Positions 39,849 through 48,209 of a stretch of DNA of 64,000 nt are shown here, piece after piece. The notes beneath the pieces were generated by a model that was not told where the DNA came from, did not search any database, and was given only the letters and a program-made list of their open reading frames with translations. Position 1 is the stretch's first letter. Every line of letters begins with the position of its first letter. The translations under genes were made by a program, and so were the position numbers. Source of the DNA: Halomonadaceae bacterium T82-2 (GTDB lineage Bacteria > Pseudomonadota > Gammaproteobacteria > Pseudomonadales > Halomonadaceae); assembly GCA_001577635.1 (NCBI GenBank), contig LSBP01000001.1, forward strand, positions 248,001 to 312,000, written 5' to 3'.

Positions 39849-40955
39849 ATGATGGAACAGCGCCTGAAACTGTGGGTCGGCATCGGCATGACCACCTTCC
39901 TGGGAGCCGGCGGCCAGGCGGCCCTGGCCCACAGTAGCGATCCCGCCGCCGACGAGTCCCACAAGGCCGAAATGGCCGTCGAATCGGGCGGCGAGAGGCA
40001 TCATGGCGGTGAAGGCGATGAGTCCCGCCACGGCGGCGAAGGCAGCGAGTCTCACCACGGCGGCGAAGGCGGCGAGTCTCACCACGGCGGCGAAGGCGGC
40101 GAGTCCGACCACGGCGGCGAAGGCGGCGAATCCGGTCACGGCGGCAAGGGCGGCGAAGCCCATCACGGCGGCGAAGGCGGCGAATCCGGCCACGGCGGTG
40201 AAGGTGGCGAAGGCGGTTCCGTCGGCTTCGTCTTCAGCCACTTCCCGGTGGCGGTCAGCGAGGGGGGCGAAGGCGGTGAAGGCGGCGATCAGCCCGCCCC
40301 CAGCGCCCTGACCTCGCCCGGCATCTACTACACCGAACTCGCCCTCATGGAGGGTCACCTGGCCAGTGCCGAGGCGCTCTATCGCAGCGGCCACGGCGAC
40401 CAGGGCGCGGCCCATCTCACCCACCCGCTGATCGAGCAGTACCCGAAGCTCGAGTCGGCGCTGGAAGCGCACGGCGAGGAGGCCCCGCTGGAGTCGGCCC
40501 TGGAAGCCCTCTCCGACAAGGCCGGCCAGACCGCCGACTGGGAGCAGCTGGCCCCCGCCGTGGCGAAGGCCCGCCAGGCGATCGACGCGGCCCAGGCCGA
40601 TGTCGCCGCCGAGACGCGCCAGTCCCCGCGCTTCATCGGCGACGTGACCCTGGCGCTGCTCAAGCAGGCCGCCGCCGAGTATGAGGAAGCCGTCAAGGAC
40701 GGTCGCTTCGCCAACGCCGCCGAGTACCAGGACGGCCGTGGCTTCGTGCAGGTCGCCACGCAGCTGTGGCAGGCCGGCGCGGACACCCTGGGCGGCGCCG
40801 ACGGCAAGGTCTACACCAAGGGTCAGGCCGAGCTGGAGGAACTGTCTCGCATCTGGCCCGAGGCCGTGCCGCCGGCCGAGCCGGTCAAGGCGCCGGGTGA
40901 GGTCTATGCGGAAGTCGCCCGCTTCGAGCTGGCGACCTCCGCTCTGCGTCACTGA
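39849..40955 (+). CDS. Exported His/Gly/Glu-repeat protein with helical C-terminal domain, unknown function
   Basis: Signal peptide ending AALAHS; eight 9-aa HGGEGGESx repeats; helical C-terminus. Confidence 0.8.
   Translation: MMEQRLKLWVGIGMTTFLGAGGQAALAHSSDPAADESHKAEMAVESGGERHHGGEGDESRHGGEGSESHHGGEGGESHHGGEGGESDHGGEGGESGHGGKGGEAHHGGEGGESGHGGEGGEGGSVGFVFSHFPVAVSEGGEGGEGGDQPAPSALTSPGIYYTELALMEGHLASAEALYRSGHGDQGAAHLTHPLIEQYPKLESALEAHGEEAPLESALEALSDKAGQTADWEQLAPAVAKARQAIDAAQADVAAETRQSPRFIGDVTLALLKQAAAEYEEAVKDGRFANAAEYQDGRGFVQVATQLWQAGADTLGGADGKVYTKGQAELEELSRIWPEAVPPAEPVKAPGEVYAEVARFELATSALRH
40002..40217 (+). repeat. 27-bp in-frame tandem repeat x8 (HGGEGGESx)
   Basis: Direct reading; unit cacggcggcgaaggcggcgagtctcac with variation. 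Confidence 0.95.
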
Positions 40956-41103
40956 GGCATCGCCAGTCATGCTGGCGGGCCACTCCCCGCCGGCATTCCC
41001 GTGGCGATAGATTGCCGCTATGCCGTCGATGACTTCCGCTCACTGGGCGCTTCCCGACGGGCCGGTTATCATCGAGGCAGATTCCATCACGGAGGATTCT
41101 CTC

Positions 41104-41577
41104 ATGGCAGATACCAACTCCATCGGCCTGCACCAGGCCAGCGCCGACCAGCTGGCCGACAAGCTCAACACCCTGCTGGCCAACTACCAGATCTTCTACA
41201 TGAACGTGCGCGGCTATCACTGGAACGTGAAGGGCCAGCACTTCTTCGAGCTGCACACCAAGTTCGAGGAGTACTACACCGATCTGCTGACCAAGATCGA
41301 CGAGGTCGCCGAGCGCGTCCTGACCCTGGGTCACCAGCCGCTGCATGCCTACAGCGACTATGTGCGAGTCGCCGACATCGCCGAGGACAAGAACGTCCAC
41401 GACGGCGAGGCCTGCGTGCGCGGTATCGTACAGGGCTTCCAGACGCTGATCGAGCTGCAGCGCGAACTGCTCTCCCTGGCCTCCGACGCCGACGACGAGG
41501 GCACCGCCTCGCTGGCCGGCGACTACATCCGCGAGCAGGAAAAGACCGTGTGGATGCTCAACGCCTACCTCGGCTGA
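41104..41577 (+). CDS. dps: Dps-family DNA-binding ferritin-like protein
   Basis: NYQIFYMNVRGYHWNVKGQHFFELHTKFEEYYTDLLTKIDEVAERVLTLG. Confidence 0.95.
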   Translation: MADTNSIGLHQASADQLADKLNTLLANYQIFYMNVRGYHWNVKGQHFFELHTKFEEYYTDLLTKIDEVAERVLTLGHQPLHAYSDYVRVADIAEDKNVHDGEACVRGIVQGFQTLIELQRELLSLASDADDEGTASLAGDYIREQEKTVWMLNAYLG

Positions 41578-41598
41578 GTCCCCGCGCCTGCTCCTTTC

Positions 41599-41630
41599 GC
41601 CGCCGCTCCCCGGAGCGGCGGCGTCGTTTT
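41599..41630 (+). terminator. Rho-independent terminator after dps
   Basis: GCCGCCGCTCC-CCG-GAGCGGCGGC-GTCGTTTT. Confidence 0.85.
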
Positions 41631-41786
41631 CGGGCCTCACGGCACTCGGTCGCTTGAGGTCGCGTCACGATCGCCTATGCTGAACGCAGCGTCGGCCGCC
41701 CCCTTGTCCGCAGCGGCCGACGCCCCAAGGATGAGTCCTGTCGCGGTCGAAACCGCATTCGCTCACTGAGCCGCAAGGAGGTAGCC

Positions 41787-42350
41787 ATGAGCCAGAAACT
41801 GAGTGGCAAGCGCGTCGCCATTCTCGCCACCGACGGGTTCGAGGAATCCGAACTCGCGGTGCCGCGCAAGGAACTCGATGCCCAGGGCATCACCGTGCAC
41901 ATCGTCGCGCCCGACAAGAAGGGTATTCGCGCCTGGGCGGAAACCGACTGGGGCGACACCTACGACGTCGACGTGACCCTCGACGACGCCGATGTCGCCG
42001 ACTACCACGCCCTGGTGCTGCCGGGCGGCCTGTTCAACCCGGACAGCCTGCGTACCAACGACAAGGCCCAGGCCTTCGCCCGGCACTTCTTCGAGGCCGG
42101 CAAGCCGGTCGGAGCCATCTGCCACGGCCCTTGGCTGCTGATCAACGCCGGCGTGGTCAAGGGCCGTCGCATGACCTCGTTCCCCTCGGTGGCCCAGGAT
42201 CTGAAGAACGCCGGGGCCGAGTGGGTCGACGAGGAAGTGGTGGTCGACAGCGGGCTGGTCACCAGCCGCAAGCCCGACGATCTCGACGCCTTCTGCCGCA
42301 AGCTGATCGAGGAGATCGGCGAAGGGCGTCACAGCCACCAGCACGCCTGA
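41787..42350 (+). CDS. DJ-1/PfpI-family protein (YhbO/PfpI-like)
   Basis: VAILATDGFEESEL; GAICHGPWLLINAGVVKGR. Confidence 0.93.
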   Translation: MSQKLSGKRVAILATDGFEESELAVPRKELDAQGITVHIVAPDKKGIRAWAETDWGDTYDVDVTLDDADVADYHALVLPGGLFNPDSLRTNDKAQAFARHFFEAGKPVGAICHGPWLLINAGVVKGRRMTSFPSVAQDLKNAGAEWVDEEVVVDSGLVTSRKPDDLDAFCRKLIEEIGEGRHSHQHA

Positions 42351-42440
42351 TTCCCACCGCTGTCACCGATTCGCCCGCCTCTCATCGGGGCGGGCGCCTT
42401 GCGTCTGGCCCCGGCAAGGCCGTCTTCAAGGAGCCCCTGC

Positions 42441-43532
42441 ATGTCCCGCCGTCCCCGACAGGCCCTGCGCAAGCTGCTGCATCTCGCCGCCCGGCCCATG
42501 AAGTCGGACCGCGGCCGCGGCGGCATCGTGGTGCATGCCTATCGCGGCTACGGCACGGCCCGCGAGGTCTACCTGATGGGGCGGGTCTTTCATCAGCCCA
42601 GCCTGGGACTGCCGCTGGCCGAGGGCACGCTGGCCCGCGACGTGGTCGACGTGGTACGGCGCGGCGTGCGCTGGGGCGTCGGACAGGCGGAAGTCGTACT
42701 GCGCCTGAACGGCAGCACGCTGACCGTGACCACCGACCGCGACGGCTACTACGACGCACGGATGCGCCTCGACAGCCCGCTGCCGCGTGATCAAAGCTGG
42801 CATCAGGCCGAGCTCGACGTACACGTCGACGGCGCCCACACGGTCAGCGGCCGGGCCGAGATCTACGTGCCGCCGCCGGAGGTCGACCTGGTGGTGATCA
42901 GCGACATCGATGACACCGTCATGTATACCGGGGTCGCCAACAAGCTGAAGATGGCCTACCGGCTGTTTCTCGAGAAGGCCGATCGCCGCACGGCCTTTCC
43001 GGGTGTCGCCCCCTTCTATCAGGCGCTGTTCGCGGGTGCCGACGGGCGACGCCGGCGGCCCATGCTGTACGTCTCGCGCGGCCCCTGGAGCATCTACGAG
43101 GTCCTCGAGGCCTTCTTCCAGTACCACCGCATCCCGGTGGGGCCGATCCTGTTCCTGCGTGAGTGGGGCCTGACCCTGCAGCGCCCCTGGCCACGCAAGG
43201 CCAGCGACCACAAGGTGATGATGATCGAGCGCATGCTGGCGCTCTACGACACCCTGCCCTTCGTGCTGATCGGCGACAGCGGCCAGGAAGACCCCGAGAC
43301 CTATGCCCGCCTGGTGCACACTCACCCCGGCCGGATCCGCGCCATCTACATCCGCGATGTCGACCAGAGCGCCGCACGCGAGGCGGCCATCGCCCGGCTG
43401 GCCGAGGAGGTCGCCGCGCACGACTGCACGCTGCTGCTGGCCGACAGCAGCCAGGCCATGGCCGAGCACGCCTTTCGCCACGGCCTGATCTCCGCAGACG
43501 GCCTGGCGGCGGTCAAGCGCTCGCCGGGCTGA
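42441..43532 (+). CDS. App1-like phosphatase domain protein (DUF2183)
   Basis: VVISDIDDTVMYTGVANK; MLYVSRGPWSIYEVLEAFF; IGDSGQEDPETYARL. Confidence 0.85.
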   Translation: MSRRPRQALRKLLHLAARPMKSDRGRGGIVVHAYRGYGTAREVYLMGRVFHQPSLGLPLAEGTLARDVVDVVRRGVRWGVGQAEVVLRLNGSTLTVTTDRDGYYDARMRLDSPLPRDQSWHQAELDVHVDGAHTVSGRAEIYVPPPEVDLVVISDIDDTVMYTGVANKLKMAYRLFLEKADRRTAFPGVAPFYQALFAGADGRRRRPMLYVSRGPWSIYEVLEAFFQYHRIPVGPILFLREWGLTLQRPWPRKASDHKVMMIERMLALYDTLPFVLIGDSGQEDPETYARLVHTHPGRIRAIYIRDVDQSAAREAAIARLAEEVAAHDCTLLLADSSQAMAEHAFRHGLISADGLAAVKRSPG

Positions 43533-44991
43533 GCGGATCAATGGCCAGCGATTCGATCATCGCCCGCAGCAGCTGCCAGAACGCCGCCACCGAGTCGATC
43601 TCGACCCGCTCGTCGGGCGAATGCGCACCGCGAATCTGCGGGCCGAAGGAGATCATCTGCAGGCCGGGGTACTTGCCCCCCAGAATGCCGCACTCAAGTC
43701 CCGCATGGATCACCTTGATCGCCGGGTCGTCGCCCAACAGACGCCGATGGGTCTCGCAAAAGCGCGTCAGCAGCGGGCTGTCGGGGTCCGGCGTCCAGCC
43801 CGGATAGGCGTTCTCGACGCGCGTCTCGGCACCGATCAGCCCGAACAGCGCACGGAAGCGGTCGGCGATGTCGGTGCAGGCACTGTCGCGCAGCGAGCGC
43901 ACCAGGGCACACAGATGCAGCCGCCCGTCCTCCAGGCTCACCACGCCCAGGTTGTTGGAGGTTTCCACCACCCCGGGCACCGCGACGCTCATGCGCTCCA
44001 CGCCACAGGGGGCCACATGCAGCGCGGCGACCAGCATGCGGCTGGCGGTGGGGGTCAGGGCCGTCTCGGCATGCGCCGTCGGCGTCAGCGTCAGCTCGAG
44101 CCCTTCGTCGACGCCTTCAAGCTCGGCACGCAGCTCGTCCTGCAGGGCCGCCAGCCGCGTACGGGCGGCGGCCTCCTCACCCTCGGCCAGCGTCAGCGTG
44201 GCGAAGGCCTCGCGCGGCAGGGCGTTGCGCAGCGTGCCGCCGTGATAGTCCACCAGACGCACGCCGCAGGGCTCCAGCGCGCGCAGCACCCGAACCAGCA
44301 ACCGGTTGGCGTTGCCGCGCCCCTTGTGGATATCGATACCCGAGTGACCGCCGACCAGCCCGGTCAGCGACAGCCGCCAGGTGCGCTCGTCGGCATGCAC
44401 GGCGCTGGTCGGCAGGTTGGCCTCGACCACCACGTCGGCCCCGCCGGCGCAGCCGATGTAGACCTGGCCGCGATCCTCGGAATCCAGGTTGAGCAGGATG
44501 CGCCCCTCCAGCCAGTCCTCGGCCAGGTGCAGCGCGCCGCCCATCGAGGACTCCTCCTCGACGGTGAACAACGCCTCGAGCGGCCCGTGGCGCAGCGAGT
44601 CGTCCTCGAGGATGGCCAGCGCCGCGGCCACGCCCAGGCCGTTGTCGGCCCCCAGGGTGGTGCCGCGGGCGTGCAGCCAGCCGTCGGCGATGACGGTCTC
44701 GATGGGGTCGGCGGTGAAATCGTGGGCGTGGTCGGCATTGGCCTGGGCGACCATGTCCAGATGGCCCTGAAGGATGACCCCCGGGGCCCGCTCGCAGCCC
44801 GGCGTCGCCGGCTTTTTCAGGCGCAGGTTGCCGGCGGCATCGAGATCATGGGCGAGGCCTCGCGCCTCCGCCCAGGCGATCAGCGTGCGGCGAATGCCGT
44901 CCTCGTGACCGGACGGCCGCGGCGTATTGCACAGGGTGCGGAAATGGCGCCACAGCGGGCGCGGTGTCAGGGTTTCCAGATGGTCGTTCAT
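43513..44991 (-). CDS. pepD: Aminoacyl-histidine dipeptidase (cytosol non-specific dipeptidase)
   Basis: ILQGHLDMVAQAN; TLGADNGLGVAAALAILED; FTVEEESSMGGA; GLVGGHSGIDI. Confidence 0.93.
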   Translation of the reverse strand: MNDHLETLTPRPLWRHFRTLCNTPRPSGHEDGIRRTLIAWAEARGLAHDLDAAGNLRLKKPATPGCERAPGVILQGHLDMVAQANADHAHDFTADPIETVIADGWLHARGTTLGADNGLGVAAALAILEDDSLRHGPLEALFTVEEESSMGGALHLAEDWLEGRILLNLDSEDRGQVYIGCAGGADVVVEANLPTSAVHADERTWRLSLTGLVGGHSGIDIHKGRGNANRLLVRVLRALEPCGVRLVDYHGGTLRNALPREAFATLTLAEGEEAAARTRLAALQDELRAELEGVDEGLELTLTPTAHAETALTPTASRMLVAALHVAPCGVERMSVAVPGVVETSNNLGVVSLEDGRLHLCALVRSLRDSACTDIADRFRALFGLIGAETRVENAYPGWTPDPDSPLLTRFCETHRRLLGDDPAIKVIHAGLECGILGGKYPGLQMISFGPQIRGAHSPDERVEIDSVAAFWQLLRAMIESLAIDPLSPASA

Positions 44992-45096
44992 GACAGATCC
45001 TGAAAGCGACGATATCGATCGCCGGTCATTGTAACGATCATGAAACCATCACGAAGCCTCCCGCCCGAGACTTTTCCGCGCCCTGACCTGCAAACG

Positions 45097-45126
45097 CCGC
45101 CGCCCCGGCCAAGACCGGGGCGGCGG
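45097..45126 (-). terminator. Perfect 12-bp-stem hairpin downstream of cyd operon
   Basis: CCGCCGCCCCGG-CCAAGA-CCGGGGCGGCGG; weak T tract. Confidence 0.65.
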
Positions 45127-45149
45127 TGAGAACGGGAGCGGTGCGACGC

Positions 45150-45344
45150 TCAGTAGTGGTCGTCGTGGCTCTCGTCGTAGCGGGCATCGATGATCGCCGT
45201 GCCGGCTGCGGCGATCAGCACGATCATCACCGTGCCCAGCACCCAGGCGAAATACCAGGCGCCGCGCTCGCCCAGCACGATGGTCAGGGCGATGGCCACC
45301 ACGGCGAGGAGCAGCCAGAAGAGGAAGAGCAGTATCTGTTTCAT
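45150..45344 (-). CDS. Small cyd-operon membrane protein with CydX-like segment
   Basis: C-terminal half AWYFAWVLGTVMIVLIAAAGTAIIDAR resembles CydX; directly downstream of cydB. Confidence 0.72.
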   Translation of the reverse strand: MKQILLFLFWLLLAVVAIALTIVLGERGAWYFAWVLGTVMIVLIAAAGTAIIDARYDESHDDHY

Positions 45345-45360
45345 GGTCCGGGCTCCGCAA

Positions 45361-46494
45361 TCAGTAGGCGTGTTCGTCGTGGGCGATCGATTCCGGCGTC
45401 ACCTTGCCGCGCATCACCCAGAACGCCCAGCTGGTATAGATGCCGATGATCGGGATGAAGATCGCGGTGAAGGCCAGCATCCAGCCCAGCGTACCCAGGC
45501 TCGAGGACGCATCCCACACGGTCAGGCTGTGGCTCGGCTCGCTGGACGACGGCATCAGGAACGGAAACATCGCCGCGCCCAGCGTGACCAGAGTGGCGGC
45601 CCAGGCCAGTGCGCCCAGCCACCAGGCCAGGTGCGAGAGGCCGGCGCGCGCCGCGACGATGCCACCCAGCACGGCCAGGTAGACGCTCGCCGGGACCAGC
45701 CACAGCGCCGGATGGGCGGTGTAGTTGGCCAGCCAGGCGCCGGACGCGGTTTCCACGGTCTTGTTGAGCGGCAGTGCCGGACCGGCCGGGTCGCCGCCCG
45801 CGGTGATCTCGTAGCCATGCATCATGGATACCCAGACACCACACAGGGTGAACACCGCCAGCGCCACCAGCCCGGCGATACTGAGCAGTCGGCAGGCGCG
45901 CTCGCGGATCACCCCGGTGCCGCGATTCATCACCATGGCGCCACCCTGATAGAGCGCCAGCGCCAGCGCCATCACTCCGCACAGTACGGCGAAGGGGTTG
46001 AACAGGCTGATGAAGCTGCCGGTGTAGTAGGAGACCATGTTCCAGGAGAAGTGGAACGGCACCCCCTCGAGCATGTTGCCCATCGCCGCGCCGAAGACGA
46101 TCATCGGCACCGCGCCGGAGATGAACAGCATCCAGTCCCAGGCGCCGCGCCAGCGCTCACCCGGCAGCTTGCTGCGGTACTCGAAGCCCAGCGGGCGCAC
46201 GATCATCGACCACAGCAGCACCAGCATCACCACATAGAGCCCGGAAAAGGCGGTGGCGTAGATGGTCGGCCAGGCGGCGAACACCGCCCCGCCGCCGAGG
46301 ATGAACCACACCTGGTTGCCGTCCCAGTGCGGGGCGATCATGTTGATCACCGCGCGGCGCTCACCGTCGGTGCGGCCCAGGTAGCGCAGCGCGGCGCCGA
46401 CCCCCATATCCATGCCGACCATCACCGCCAGGCCGATCAGCAGCACACCCAGCAGCACCCACCAGGTCACCTTGAGAAGTACGTACGGATCCAT
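45361..46494 (-). CDS. cydB: Cytochrome bd ubiquinol oxidase subunit II
   Basis: WWVLLGVLLIGLAVMVGMDMGVGAALRYLGRTDGERRAVINMIAPHWDGNQVWFILGGGAVFAAWP. Confidence 0.96.
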   Translation of the reverse strand: MDPYVLLKVTWWVLLGVLLIGLAVMVGMDMGVGAALRYLGRTDGERRAVINMIAPHWDGNQVWFILGGGAVFAAWPTIYATAFSGLYVVMLVLLWSMIVRPLGFEYRSKLPGERWRGAWDWMLFISGAVPMIVFGAAMGNMLEGVPFHFSWNMVSYYTGSFISLFNPFAVLCGVMALALALYQGGAMVMNRGTGVIRERACRLLSIAGLVALAVFTLCGVWVSMMHGYEITAGGDPAGPALPLNKTVETASGAWLANYTAHPALWLVPASVYLAVLGGIVAARAGLSHLAWWLGALAWAATLVTLGAAMFPFLMPSSSEPSHSLTVWDASSSLGTLGWMLAFTAIFIPIIGIYTSWAFWVMRGKVTPESIAHDEHAY

Positions 46495-46497
46495 GGC

Positions 46498-48081
46498 TCA
46501 GGCCTCGCTCCACTGGGATGAATGTTGTTGACGGACCGAATCGGCATGCGCGTCATGCTTGCCCTCGCTCGGCCCCAGACGGATGAATTTCACCATCAGG
46601 TACATCTCGACGACGATGAACAGGCTGTAGAGCAGCACGAACCCGGTCAGCGAGAAGATCATGTAGCCGACGCTGTGGGTCGAAGCGGACAGCCAGGTCG
46701 GCAGCTGGCCGTAGACCGTCCACGGCTGGCGTCCCAGCTCGGCGACCACCCAGCCGGCCTCGTTGGCGATAAACGGTACCGGAATCATCCACGGCGCCAG
46801 GCGCAGGAACCAGTTATGCCGATGCAGGGTGCCACGCAGCGAGAAGATCACCGCCAGGATCAGGAAGGCCATCATCAGGAAGGCCGTCGCCACCATGACG
46901 CGGAACGACCAGAACACCGGCGCCACGGGCGGGATGGTGTCGGCCGCCGCCTTGGCGATCTGGGCATCGGTGGCCTGCGAAACGTCCTCGACGTAGCGCT
47001 GGACCAGCAGCGCGTAGCCCAGGTCGTCCTGATGGGCCTCGAAGGTGGCGCGTGCCTGGGCGTCGGTGGGGTTCTCGCGCAGCGTCTGCAGAGCGCTCAA
47101 CGCCGGGATGCCGTTGCGAATCCGTGTTTCGGCCTCGGCCACCAGATCATTCACCCCGGGAATCGACTCGTCGAAGGTGTGGGTGACCAGCGGCGTCAGC
47201 AGGTACGGAATCTGTACCTCGAAGTCGTTGCGCTGCTCCTCCTGGTTGGGCCAGGCGATCAGGTTGAAGCCGGCCGGGGCCTCGGCGGTTTCCCACAGCC
47301 CTTCCATGGCGGCCAGCTTGGTGGGCTGGGCGCCGCCGTTGATGAAGCCCAGGGCGTCGCCCAGCGAGATCACACCGATGCTGGCGAACACGCCGAACAG
47401 CGCGGCGACCCGGAACGAGCGCTTGGCCAGCTCGATGTGGCGGCGCCGCAGCAGGTAGAAGGCGCTGATGCCCAGCACGAAGATCGCCGCGGTCACGTAG
47501 CCGGCGATGCTGGTGTGGACGAACTTGGCCTGCGCCTCGGGGCTGAAGATCAGGTCCGGCAAGCTGGTCAGCTCCATGCGCATGGTGTCGGGATTGAACG
47601 CCGAGCCGGTGGGCTTCTGCATGTAGCCGTTGGCGATCAGGATCCACAGCGCCGAGAGGTTGGACCCCAGCGCCACCATGTAGGTCACCAGCAAGTGCTT
47701 GCCGCGCGACAGCTTGCCCCAGCCGAACAGCATCAGGCCGACGAAGGTCGATTCGAGGAAGAACGCCATCAGGCCCTCGATGGCCAGCGGCGCGCCGAAG
47801 ATGTCGCCGACGAAATGCGAGTAGGTCGACCAGTTGGTGCCGAACTCGAACTCCATGGTCAGGCCGGTGGCCACGCCCAGGGCGAAGTTGATGGCGAACA
47901 GCTTCGACCAGAAGTGGGTCATCTGCCGGTAGATGTCGCGCCCGGTGATGACGTAGATGGTTTCCATCGTCGCCAGCAACACCGAGAAGCCCAGCGTCAG
48001 CGGCACGAAAAGGTAGTGATACAACGCCGTGGCCGCGAACTGGAGTCGCGACAGCTCGATGACGGTGTCTAGTTCTTGCAT
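46498..48081 (-). CDS. cydA: Cytochrome bd ubiquinol oxidase subunit I
   Basis: LSRLQFAATALYHYLFVPLTLGFSVLLATMETIYV; GRQPWTVYGQLPTWLS. Confidence 0.97.
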   Translation of the reverse strand: MQELDTVIELSRLQFAATALYHYLFVPLTLGFSVLLATMETIYVITGRDIYRQMTHFWSKLFAINFALGVATGLTMEFEFGTNWSTYSHFVGDIFGAPLAIEGLMAFFLESTFVGLMLFGWGKLSRGKHLLVTYMVALGSNLSALWILIANGYMQKPTGSAFNPDTMRMELTSLPDLIFSPEAQAKFVHTSIAGYVTAAIFVLGISAFYLLRRRHIELAKRSFRVAALFGVFASIGVISLGDALGFINGGAQPTKLAAMEGLWETAEAPAGFNLIAWPNQEEQRNDFEVQIPYLLTPLVTHTFDESIPGVNDLVAEAETRIRNGIPALSALQTLRENPTDAQARATFEAHQDDLGYALLVQRYVEDVSQATDAQIAKAAADTIPPVAPVFWSFRVMVATAFLMMAFLILAVIFSLRGTLHRHNWFLRLAPWMIPVPFIANEAGWVVAELGRQPWTVYGQLPTWLSASTHSVGYMIFSLTGFVLLYSLFIVVEMYLMVKFIRLGPSEGKHDAHADSVRQQHSSQWSEA

Positions 48082-48189
48082 GGCGAGGTGTTCTCCGTGA
48101 TCCCTGCGTGACCGACGCTCTCCACGCCCGGCGGCGTGGACAGCGACGGAAGTGCGGCCTCAGCCTAACGCAGCGCCGGAAAACGCCTC

Positions 48190-48203
48190 TTGACCTGTAT
48201 CAA
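48190..48203. promoter_or_regulatory. FNR/ANR-like box upstream of cydA
   Basis: TTGACCTGTATCAA vs TTGATNNNNATCAA, ~110 bp upstream of cydA start. Confidence 0.65.
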
Positions 48204-48209
48204 GGCCGC

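Noticed and set aside
40002-40217. CRISPR-like regular 27-bp repeats
   Set aside because: No spacers; repeats are contiguous, in frame and code for HGGEGGESx.
46522-48072. 516-aa plus-strand ORF
   Set aside because: Antisense to cydA, composition artefact.
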